A DNA stretch of 44,686 nt, taken from positions 1 through 44,686 of the forward strand of contig NZ_NRRG01000046.1 of the NCBI RefSeq assembly GCF_016583575.1, written 5' to 3'. Under the pieces are notes generated by a model. The model did not search any database, was not told the origin of the DNA, and saw nothing but the letters and a program-made list of their open reading frames with translations. The position numbers and the translations under genes were made by a program. Shown piece after piece: positions 37,858 to 44,686 of this stretch. This stretch comes from Thiocystis violacea. Its GTDB lineage: Bacteria; Pseudomonadota; Gammaproteobacteria; Chromatiales; Chromatiaceae. Position 1 is the stretch's first letter. Every line of letters begins with the position of its first letter.

Positions 37858-39438
37858 TTAGCCTGGCGTTTCGCCTGGCTTCGCGGACGCCTCACCGCCC
37901 AAGGCCCCCCAGCCACCGCCGCCGGGCGTCTCGATGGTCAGTTGATCGCCCGCCGTCAGGCTCAGCGAGACCTTTCCGGGTATCTCCCGGCCGTTGAGCC
38001 GGTTGCGACCAAGCGCGCCTGGGCCGCCTCCGGCGATTCCCCAGGGCGCGAGGCGGCGACGCTCGGTGAGCAAGGTCGCCTCGGCGGGGGCGAGGAAGCG
38101 GAATTCGCGCACCAGTCCGTCCCCACCCGGACGCCGGCCCGCGCCACCGGAGTCGGCGCGCAGCCCGTAGCGGGTGACCCGGATCGGAAAATTTGTCTCC
38201 AACACCTCGATCGGCGTGTTGAGTGTATTGGTCATGTGGGTCTGCACCCCGGACCAACCACCGCCGGTCGCGCCCGCGCCCATGCCACCGCCGATGGTCT
38301 CGTAGTAGCTCCAGGCGGCCCCTGGGCTCCGACAACCCATCGCGAGGTTGTTCATACTGCCGTGGCTGGCGGCTGGAATCCGGTCTGGGATAGCTTGGGC
38401 CAGGGCGCCCATGACCACATCGACGATCCGGGTGCTGGTCTCCACATTGCCCGCCGCGACAGCCGCCGGTCTGGTGGCGTTGAGCAAACACCCCGAGGGG
38501 GCCGTGAGGCGGATCGGCTTGAAACTCCCGGCGCACGCCGGCGTCTGGGCCGGCATGAGGCCGCGGAAGACGTAGAGCACCGCCGCAGCCGCGACCGCGA
38601 GTGGACAGTTGATGTTGCCGGTGACTTGAGCCGCCGTGCCCGTGAAATCGAGATGCGCGCCATGGCCCGAGATGGTCAGGAGCAGCCGAATCGGGATGTC
38701 GGTGAGGCCCTGACCGTCGTCGTCCATCCGGTCCTCGAACAGATAGCGACCGACCGGTATCCGGCTCAGCGCCGCGCGGGCCAGCCGCTCGCCGTAGGCG
38801 TTCAGGTCCGCCAGCGCGGCACGGAAACCAGCCACGCCCAAACCCTCGACCAAGTGCCCGAGCCGCTTGAGCCCCAGACGGTTCGCGCTGATCTGGGCCA
38901 TGAAATCGCCACGCGCGTCCTTGGGGTCGCGCGTCGCGCCGATGACGCGCGCCAGGATTGGCTCAAGGATCTCGCCGGCCCTGACGAGTCCGGTGGGCGC
39001 GATCACCACGCCCTCCTCCCCGAGATGGGTGGAGAGCGGCATGGAGCCGGGCGAGGCGGCGCCGATATCGGCATGATGCGCGCGATTCGCGACGAAGGCC
39101 GCCAGTTCACCGCCGATGAAGAGTGGCGCGATCAAGGTGACGTCCGGCAGGTGCGTCCCGCCAAGGAAGGGGTCGTTCAGGACCAGCATGTCGCCCTCGG
39201 ACCAGACGATTTCGGCCACGATGTCAGCCATCGCGAAGGCCATGCTGCCGAGATGGACCGGGATGTGCGCGGCCTGGGCACAGAGTCCGCCGGCGGGGTC
39301 GAAAATGGCGCACGAGAAATCCAGGCGGTCGCGGATATTGGGCGAGAAGGCGGCCTGGCGCAGGACAAGACCCATCTCGTCGCCGATGGCGTCCAGCCGG
39401 CTGGCGAAGAGCGCGAGTTCGATCGGATTCAAGGCCAT
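37858..39438 (-). CDS. HyuB family: N-methylhydantoinase B / 5-oxoprolinase large domain
   Basis: A 526-residue HyuB-type subunit: NPIELALFASRLDAIGDEMGLVLRQAAFSPNIRDRLDFSCAIFD, GDMLVLNDPFLGGTHLPDVT, RAHHADIGAASPGSM and the C-terminal TPGGGGWG are hallmarks. It normally works with the ATP-binding HyuA subunit on 5-oxoproline- or hydantoin-like rings. HyuA is not adjacent here: sodB lies upstream in the opposite direction and the amidotransferase downstream. I chose the ATG at 39438; a GTG at 39456 is possible. Confidence 0.9.
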   Translation of the reverse strand: MALNPIELALFASRLDAIGDEMGLVLRQAAFSPNIRDRLDFSCAIFDPAGGLCAQAAHIPVHLGSMAFAMADIVAEIVWSEGDMLVLNDPFLGGTHLPDVTLIAPLFIGGELAAFVANRAHHADIGAASPGSMPLSTHLGEEGVVIAPTGLVRAGEILEPILARVIGATRDPKDARGDFMAQISANRLGLKRLGHLVEGLGVAGFRAALADLNAYGERLARAALSRIPVGRYLFEDRMDDDGQGLTDIPIRLLLTISGHGAHLDFTGTAAQVTGNINCPLAVAAAAVLYVFRGLMPAQTPACAGSFKPIRLTAPSGCLLNATRPAAVAAGNVETSTRIVDVVMGALAQAIPDRIPAASHGSMNNLAMGCRSPGAAWSYYETIGGGMGAGATGGGWSGVQTHMTNTLNTPIEVLETNFPIRVTRYGLRADSGGAGRRPGGDGLVREFRFLAPAEATLLTERRRLAPWGIAGGGPGALGRNRLNGREIPGKVSLSLTAGDQLTIETPGGGGWGALGGEASAKPGETPG

Positions 39439-39645
39439 GGAAGCTCTGGGCGGCACGGCGGGTTATCGGCGCATGGTCACATAGAGCATGGCCAGGTTGC
39501 AAAAGCCCCGACGAAACCGCATGGTCGCCTGACTTCCAGCGGGAGGTGAGCTCCGGCGAACGCGGGTTGAGATACCCGCCACCGGGCCAATTGTCCCATC
39601 CACCCTGACCATTCGATCAAGCAACACGAACAGGAGAATCAGACC

Positions 39646-40227
39646 ATGACTCATGAACTGCCCGAGCTTCCCTATGAAAAGAACGCCTTGGAGCCGGTGA
39701 TCTCCGCCGAGACCATCGACTATCACTACGGCAAGCATCACCAGACCTATGTCACCAATCTGAACAATCTCATCAAGGGCACCGATTTCGCCGAGATGAG
39801 CCTGACGGACATCATCATGAAGTCGTCCGGGGGGCTGTTCAACAACGCGGCACAGGTCTGGAATCACACCTTTTACTGGAACTGTCTCAGCCCCAACGGC
39901 GGCGGCGAGCCGAGCGGAGCGCTGGCCGAGGCGATCGCCGGCAAGTTCGGGTCGTTCGAGGAGTTCAAGAAGCAATTCGCCCAATCCGCCGCCACCAACT
40001 TCGGCTCCGGCTGGACCTGGCTGGTCAAGAACGCCGATGGCTCCATCGAGATCTTCAACACCTCCAACGCCGGCACGCCCATGACCGAGGGCAAGACCGC
40101 GCTCCTGACCGTCGACGTCTGGGAACACGCCTACTACATCGACTACCGCAACGCCCGCCCCAAGTACCTCGAAAGCATCTGGGGCAAGGTCGACTGGGAG
40201 TTCGTCGCGGCCAATTACGCGGGCTGA
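39646..40227 (+). CDS. sodB: Superoxide dismutase, iron type
   Basis: A 193-residue Fe-SOD. Metal ligands: His in HYGKHHQTYV, His in VWNHTFYWNCLSPNGGG, Asp and His in DVWEHAYYIDYRN. FNNAAQVWNHTFYWN is typical of the iron form. AGGAGA lies 8 bases before the ATG. No signal peptide, so cytosolic. Confidence 0.97.
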   Translation: MTHELPELPYEKNALEPVISAETIDYHYGKHHQTYVTNLNNLIKGTDFAEMSLTDIIMKSSGGLFNNAAQVWNHTFYWNCLSPNGGGEPSGALAEAIAGKFGSFEEFKKQFAQSAATNFGSGWTWLVKNADGSIEIFNTSNAGTPMTEGKTALLTVDVWEHAYYIDYRNARPKYLESIWGKVDWEFVAANYAG

Positions 40228-40252
40228 GCCGGGCGATTCCGTGCGTGGATCC

Positions 40253-40281
40253 TTGTCAGTGACACAGGGATCGCGTTATAT
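40253..40281 (+). promoter_or_regulatory. Sigma70-type promoter of argD-argF
   Basis: TTGTCA (40253-40258) and TTATAT (40276-40281) are separated by 17 bp. The transcript would start near 40288 and run into the terminator hairpin at 40306-40340 before argD. Confidence 0.65.
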
Positions 40282-40305
40282 TCGCTGACTTCGCCTTATA
40301 CACAG

Positions 40306-40340
40306 AGGCGGTTTCCCATGTGGAGGAACCGCCTTTTTTA
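40306..40340 (+). terminator. Intrinsic terminator in the argD leader
   Basis: AGGCGGTT (40306-40313) pairs with AACCGCCT (40327-40334) and is followed by a T run ending at 40339. It could end sodB transcripts. Because a promoter lies just upstream, it also could attenuate argD or make a short RNA of about 50 nt. Confidence 0.85.
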
Positions 40341-40374
40341 TTTTCTTCTGCTGCTTGACCGGGGTCTTTCCGCC

Positions 40375-41553
40375 ATGAGCGAACCCTTGATGGCCACCTA
40401 CAATCGCCTGCCCGTGACCTTCGAACGCGGCGAAGGCGTCTGGCTCTGGGATACGGATGGCAAGCGCTACCTGGATGCCCTGTCGGGCATCGCCGTCTGC
40501 GGATTGGGGCATGCCCACCCGGCCATTCGCGACGCGCTCTGCGAGCAGGCCGGGCGACTGGTGCACACGTCCAATCTCTACGGCATCGCCGAACAGCAAC
40601 GCCTCGGCGCCCGGCTGACCGAACTGGCCGGGATGGACCGGGTCTTTTTCGCCAACTCGGGCGCGGAGGCCAACGAAGCGGCGATCAAGCTCGCGCGACT
40701 CCACGCCCACCGGCGCGGCATCGAGAATCCCGCCATCCTGGTCGCCGAGAACAGCTTTCACGGACGCACCCTGGCGACCCTGTCCGCGACCGGCAACCGC
40801 AAGGTTCAGGCCGGCTTCGAGCCGTTGGTCCAGGGCTTCGTGCGGGTTCCCTACGATGACATCGAGGCTATCGAAAACGCGGCCGCCAACCGGTCCAACA
40901 TCGTCGCCATCCTGATCGAACCGATCCAGGGCGAGGGCGGCATCCTGGTGCCCTCCGAGAGCTACCTGGCGCGGCTGAGGGCACTCTGCGACCGCGAAGG
41001 CTGGCTGCTCATGCTGGACGAAATCCAGACCGGGATGGGACGCACGGGCCGGCTCTTCGCCTTCGAGCACGCCGGCATCCACCCCGATGTCATCACGCTC
41101 GCCAAGGGGCTTGGAAACGGCGTCCCGATCGGGGCCTGTCTTGCCCGTGGCGCGGCCGCGGAGGTGCTCACGCCCGGTTCGCACGGCTCGACCTTCGGCG
41201 GCAATCCGCTCGCCTGCCGGGCGGGGCGCGCCGTGCTGGAAACCATCGCCACCGATGGACTGATCGAGAACGCCGAGACCCAAGGCGCTTATCTCGTCTC
41301 CGGTCTGCGCGATGCGCTCGGTCAGACCAGCGGCCTGGTGGAAATCCGCGGCCGTGGCCTGATGATCGGCCTCGAGCTGAATCGGCCCTGCACCGCGCTC
41401 GTCGCCCAGGCACTCGACGCCGGACTCTTGATCAACGTGACGGCCGAGCGTGTGATACGGCTTCTGCCGCCGCTGATCCTTGAACGGTCACAGGCCGATG
41501 AGCTGATCCACAAGCTCAGCGAGCTGGTCCAAGGCTTTCTGAGCGACGCCTAA
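40375..41553 (+). CDS. argD: Acetylornithine aminotransferase
   Basis: A 392-residue class-III PLP aminotransferase of arginine synthesis. The PLP lysine is Lys244 in [14 protein letters not shown], with Asp215 in [15 protein letters not shown]. It opens [21 protein letters not shown], the usual ArgD start; the frame upstream from 40318 passes through the terminator and is excluded. argF follows after about 30 bp. Confidence 0.94.
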   Translation: MSEPLMATYNRLPVTFERGEGVWLWDTDGKRYLDALSGIAVCGLGHAHPAIRDALCEQAGRLVHTSNLYGIAEQQRLGARLTELAGMDRVFFANSGAEANEAAIKLARLHAHRRGIENPAILVAENSFHGRTLATLSATGNRKVQAGFEPLVQGFVRVPYDDIEAIENAAANRSNIVAILIEPIQGEGGILVPSESYLARLRALCDREGWLLMLDEIQTGMGRTGRLFAFEHAGIHPDVITLAKGLGNGVPIGACLARGAAAEVLTPGSHGSTFGGNPLACRAGRAVLETIATDGLIENAETQGAYLVSGLRDALGQTSGLVEIRGRGLMIGLELNRPCTALVAQALDAGLLINVTAERVIRLLPPLILERSQADELIHKLSELVQGFLSDA

Positions 41554-41584
41554 GGGCGGCGGCCTCGCTGGAGACACCCTTCGC

Positions 41585-42505
41585 ATGGCACCTCAACCGA
41601 ATCAACCTCGGCATTTCCTCTCCCTGCTCGACCTCGGCCTTGAAGAAGCTCAAGGTCTGATCGCGCGCGCGAGCGAACTCAAGCGGATGCGCCAGAACCG
41701 ACAGGAATTCCGACCGCTGGCGGATCGAACCCTGGCGATGATCTTCGAGAAGTCATCGACACGGACGCGCGTCTCCTTCGAGGCCGGCATGGTCCAACTC
41801 GGCGGACACGCGCTCTTCCTCTCCCCGCGCGATACCCAGCTCGGCCGTGGCGAACCCATCGAGGACAGCGCGCGCGTCATTTCCCGCATGGTCGACGCCG
41901 TCATGATCCGCACCTTCGAGCAGAATACGGTGGAACGCTTCGCCGCCCATTCGCGCGTGCCCGTCATCAACGGCCTCACGGATCGCGTCCACCCCTGTCA
42001 GTTGCTCGCCGATCTCCAGACCTTTCACGAGCATCGCGGCGACATCCGAGGTAAACGGGTCGCCTGGGTCGGTGACGGCAACAATATGTGCCATTCCTTC
42101 ATGGAAGCGGCCCAATTGTTCGAGTTCGAGCTGCGTATCGCCTGCCCGGAAGGCTTCGAGCCGGATCCCGATCTGCTCGCGGCGGCCGGCGACCGCTGCG
42201 CCATCCTGCGCGACCCAATGGAAGCCGCCGATGGCGCCCATTTGGTAACGACCGACGTCTGGGCCAGCATGGGCCAGGAAGACGAACAGGAGCGCCGACG
42301 CATCGCGTTCGCCCCCTTCCAGGTCACGGATGCCGTCATGGCGCGGGCCAGCCAGGAGGCCATCTTCATGCATTGTCTTCCCGCCCATCGGGGCGAGGAG
42401 GTCTCGGCCTCCGTGATCGACGGGCCTCGGTCCGTGGTCTGGGACGAGGCGGAAAACCGGCTCCATGCCCAGAAGGCCCTGCTTGAATTCCTGATCCCGC
42501 ATTGA
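41585..42505 (+). CDS. argF: Ornithine carbamoyltransferase, anabolic
   Basis: A 306-residue enzyme making citrulline. SSTRTR (57-62) binds carbamoyl phosphate, HPCQ (136-139) completes that site, and [11 protein letters not shown] carries the ornithine-site cysteine. [21 protein letters not shown] is also typical. Cotranscribed with argD. Confidence 0.96.
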   Translation: MAPQPNQPRHFLSLLDLGLEEAQGLIARASELKRMRQNRQEFRPLADRTLAMIFEKSSTRTRVSFEAGMVQLGGHALFLSPRDTQLGRGEPIEDSARVISRMVDAVMIRTFEQNTVERFAAHSRVPVINGLTDRVHPCQLLADLQTFHEHRGDIRGKRVAWVGDGNNMCHSFMEAAQLFEFELRIACPEGFEPDPDLLAAAGDRCAILRDPMEAADGAHLVTTDVWASMGQEDEQERRRIAFAPFQVTDAVMARASQEAIFMHCLPAHRGEEVSASVIDGPRSVVWDEAENRLHAQKALLEFLIPH

Positions 42506-42597
42506 GCGCGCAGCGCGACGGCTCCCTCGGAAGACATCGCATCCAGTGACGGCGGTATACTGAACGACTTCGAGCCATCGCTTCCGAGGTCGCTTCA

Positions 42598-44445
42598 ATG
42601 CCCCAATACCGCTCCAGAACCAGTACCCATGGCCGCAACATGGCCGGCGCGCGCGCCCTCTGGCGCGCGACTGGCATGACCGACTCCGATTTCGAAAAAC
42701 CCATCGTCGCGGTCGTCAACTCCTTCACCCAATTCGTACCCGGACACGTTCACCTCAAGGATCTGGGCCAACTGGTCGCGCGCGAGATCGAAGCCACCGG
42801 CGGTGTCGCTAAGGAATTCAACACCATCGCGATCGATGACGGCATCGCCATGGGACATAGCGGTATGCTCTACTCGCTGCCGTCGCGCGAGATCATCGCC
42901 GACTCCGTGGAATACATGGTCAACGCCCATTGCGCGGATGCCATGGTCTGCATCTCCAACTGCGACAAAATCACCCCCGGCATGCTGATGGCCGCGTTGA
43001 GGCTCAACATTCCGGCCGTATTCGTCTCCGGAGGCCCCATGGAGGCCGGCAAGGTGATGCGCCCCGAGGGCGAGGTTCATCTGGATCTGGTCGACGCCAT
43101 GATCGCCGCCGCCAATCCGAACGAGAGCGACGCGGCCGTCGCGGAGTTGGAGCGCTCGGCCTGTCCGACCTGCGGTTCCTGTTCCGGCATGTTCACCGCC
43201 AACTCCATGAACTGTCTGACCGAGGCGCTCGGCCTGAGCCTGCCCGGCAATGGCTCGCTGCTGGCGACCCATGCCGGACGCAAGGATCTGTTTCTGGAGG
43301 CGGGACGGCTGATCGTCGAACTGGCGCGTCGCTATTACGAGCGGGACGACGACAGGCTATTGCCTCGGTCGGTCGCCTGCTTCCAGGCATTCGAGAATGC
43401 CATGAGCCTCGATATCGCCATGGGCGGCTCGACCAACACCGTCCTGCACCTGCTCGCCGCCGCTCACGAGGGAGGCGTCGACTTCACCATGGCGGATATC
43501 GACCGACTGAGCCGCAAGGTTCCGAATCTCTGCAAGGTCGCCCCGGCCACCCAGAAATACCACATGGAGGACGTTCATCGCGCCGGTGGCGTACCGGCCA
43601 TCCTGGGTGAACTCGAGCGGGCCGGCCTGCTCTACTCCGATGTTCCGACCGTTCACTCGCCGACCCTGGGCCAGGCGCTCGCGCGCTGGGATGTGATGCG
43701 CGGCGAGGATGCGACCGCCCAAGCCAGATTCCTCGCGGCGCCAGGTGGCATTCCAACCCAGGTGGCCTTCAGCCAGAATGCCAAGTGGGCGAATCTGGAT
43801 CTCGATCGCGCCGGTGGCTGTATTCGCGATATGGAGCATGCCTATAGTCGGGATGGCGGATTGGCGGTCCTGTTCGGCAACTTGGCCACGGATGGCTGTA
43901 TCGTCAAGACGGCCGGCGTCGACCTGGAGAACCTTCGTTTTACTGGCCCCGCGCGTATCTTCGAGAGCCAGGAAGACGCCGTCGAGGCCATTCTCACGGA
44001 TAGGATTCAGACCGGAGACGTCCTGATCATCCGTTACGAAGGCCCCAAGGGAGGACCGGGCATGCAAGAAATGCTCTATCCCACCAGCTATCTCAAGTCC
44101 AAGGGGCTTGGCAAGGCTTGCGCCTTGATCACGGACGGGCGTTTTTCAGGCGGCACTTCCGGACTCTCCATCGGTCACGTTTCACCGGAAGCCGCGGAAG
44201 GTGGACTGATTGGACTGGTTGAGGAAGGCGACAGGATCGAGATCGATATCCCGAACCGCCGGATTCACCTTGATGTACCGGATGTGGATCTGGTCGAGCG
44301 GCGCGAGTTCATGCTATCGAAGGCTGGGCAAGCCTGGAGGCCGGTGGCTCGGCGGCGTGAGGTATCGAGCGCCTTGCAGGCCTATGCCGCCTTGACGACC
44401 AGTGCGGCGCACGGAGCGGTGAGGGACATCCGGCGACTGCGGTAG
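42598..44445 (+). CDS. ilvD: Dihydroxy-acid dehydratase
   Basis: A 615-residue Fe-S dehydratase of branched-chain amino acid synthesis. Cys122 and Lys124 in [12 protein letters not shown], and Cys195 in [19 protein letters not shown], are at the E. coli IlvD positions; Asp81 occurs in [13 protein letters not shown]. Complete. It stands alone, 92 bp after argF. Confidence 0.97.
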   Translation: MPQYRSRTSTHGRNMAGARALWRATGMTDSDFEKPIVAVVNSFTQFVPGHVHLKDLGQLVAREIEATGGVAKEFNTIAIDDGIAMGHSGMLYSLPSREIIADSVEYMVNAHCADAMVCISNCDKITPGMLMAALRLNIPAVFVSGGPMEAGKVMRPEGEVHLDLVDAMIAAANPNESDAAVAELERSACPTCGSCSGMFTANSMNCLTEALGLSLPGNGSLLATHAGRKDLFLEAGRLIVELARRYYERDDDRLLPRSVACFQAFENAMSLDIAMGGSTNTVLHLLAAAHEGGVDFTMADIDRLSRKVPNLCKVAPATQKYHMEDVHRAGGVPAILGELERAGLLYSDVPTVHSPTLGQALARWDVMRGEDATAQARFLAAPGGIPTQVAFSQNAKWANLDLDRAGGCIRDMEHAYSRDGGLAVLFGNLATDGCIVKTAGVDLENLRFTGPARIFESQEDAVEAILTDRIQTGDVLIIRYEGPKGGPGMQEMLYPTSYLKSKGLGKACALITDGRFSGGTSGLSIGHVSPEAAEGGLIGLVEEGDRIEIDIPNRRIHLDVPDVDLVERREFMLSKAGQAWRPVARRREVSSALQAYAALTTSAAHGAVRDIRRLR

Positions 44446-44457
44446 ATTTGACGTGCT

Positions 44458-44480
44458 CCCTGGCCGCCAAGCGGCCAGGG
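44458..44480 (+). terminator. Strong hairpin after ilvD
   Basis: CCCTGGCCGC and GCGGCCAGGG pair perfectly over 10 bp with a 3-base loop, 12 bases after the ilvD stop. No T run follows, so it may protect the 3' end or act with Rho rather than be a classic terminator. Confidence 0.65.
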
Positions 44481-44534
44481 GGCGGGAGATCGCGGAGGGT
44501 TGAGTCGCGCGCGCAAGTCTTTATCGGGCAAAAC

Positions 44535-44567
44535 AAAACCCCCGGTTCCGGAGGAACAGGGGGTTTT
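44535..44567 (-). terminator. Intrinsic terminator of the rRNA operon
   Basis: AAAACCCCC (44535-44543) pairs with GGGGGTTTT (44559-44567). On the minus strand the hairpin is followed by a T-rich tail (TTTTGTTTTG), 12 bases past the end of 5S rRNA. It could also act on the plus strand for ilvD. Confidence 0.85.
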
Positions 44568-44578
44568 GGGGGATAAGG

Positions 44579-44686
44579 CCCTGGCGGTGACCTACTTTCG
44601 CATGGGGAGGCCCCACACTAGCATCGGCGAGACACCGTTTCACGTCTGAGTTCGGGATGGGATCAGGTGGTTCCAGTGTTCCATGG
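44579..44686 (-). rRNA. rrf: 5S ribosomal RNA, 5' end outside the window
   Basis: The minus strand carries CCCATCCCGAACTCAGACGT, then GTGTGGGGCCTCCCCATGCG and GTAGGTCACCGCCAGGGC, the conserved parts of gammaproteobacterial 5S rRNA. About 108 nt are present; the first ten or so lie beyond the window. It marks the distal end of an rRNA operon coming in from the right. Confidence 0.95.

Overview
The window looks like chromosomal DNA from a GC-rich gammaproteobacterium, most likely a purple sulfur bacterium or close relative (Chromatiaceae-like). That placement is an inference from protein character and gene content: a selenocysteine formate dehydrogenase, YajQ, MlaA, TsaB, and a 5S rRNA of gammaproteobacterial type. 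It was not tested by a database search. Most of the window is ordinary housekeeping sequence in short operons; the accessory material is concentrated in the first 2.5 kb.

Left end (1-2510). On the minus strand there is a REP-associated tyrosine transposase (RAYT) that looks C-terminally truncated, a 614-nt group II intron without a reverse transcriptase (659-1272), three REP-type palindromes, and an AT-richer PD-(D/E)XK nuclease gene. The intron has a complete 34-nt domain V. It sits exactly inside the GTAG tetranucleotide of one REP palindrome, and joining its exons restores the REP junction seen at the intact REP near 2510.

Selenium and formate block (2556-8469). fdoGHI encodes a membrane-bound, Tat-exported formate dehydrogenase whose catalytic subunit reads through an in-frame UGA (Sec196). 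Divergently from it lies selD, which itself contains an in-frame UGA at the active-site position (Sec14). The selenophosphate synthetase is therefore predicted to be a selenoprotein that supplies selenium for its own synthesis and for its neighbour.

Middle (8570-25502). This part holds an Fsr-like MFS exporter, a PfkB/adenosine kinase, a conserved protein followed by tsaB, a type-2 glycerate kinase overlapping a DUF455 ferritin-like protein, an NDUFA9-like epimerase, an HPF/RaiA-like protein, an EamA exporter, two conserved proteins of unknown function in divergent orientation, a PP2C phosphatase, yajQ-dsbC, ogt-xerD, ycgN and trhP (yegQ).

Polyamine and central metabolism (26019-32813). A potFGHI spermidine/putrescine importer operon has its ATPase gene broken by a one-base deficit in a G run inside the ABC signature. 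It is followed by pckA and pyrC.

Right part (32846-44686). This part contains mlaA, a TraB/GumN protein, rnt, grxD, an AsnO-type amidotransferase preceded by a 13-copy heptanucleotide tandem repeat, an orphan hyuB, sodB, an argD-argF pair with a promoter and intrinsic terminator in its leader, and ilvD. At the edge is the 3' end of an rRNA operon (5S rRNA, minus strand).
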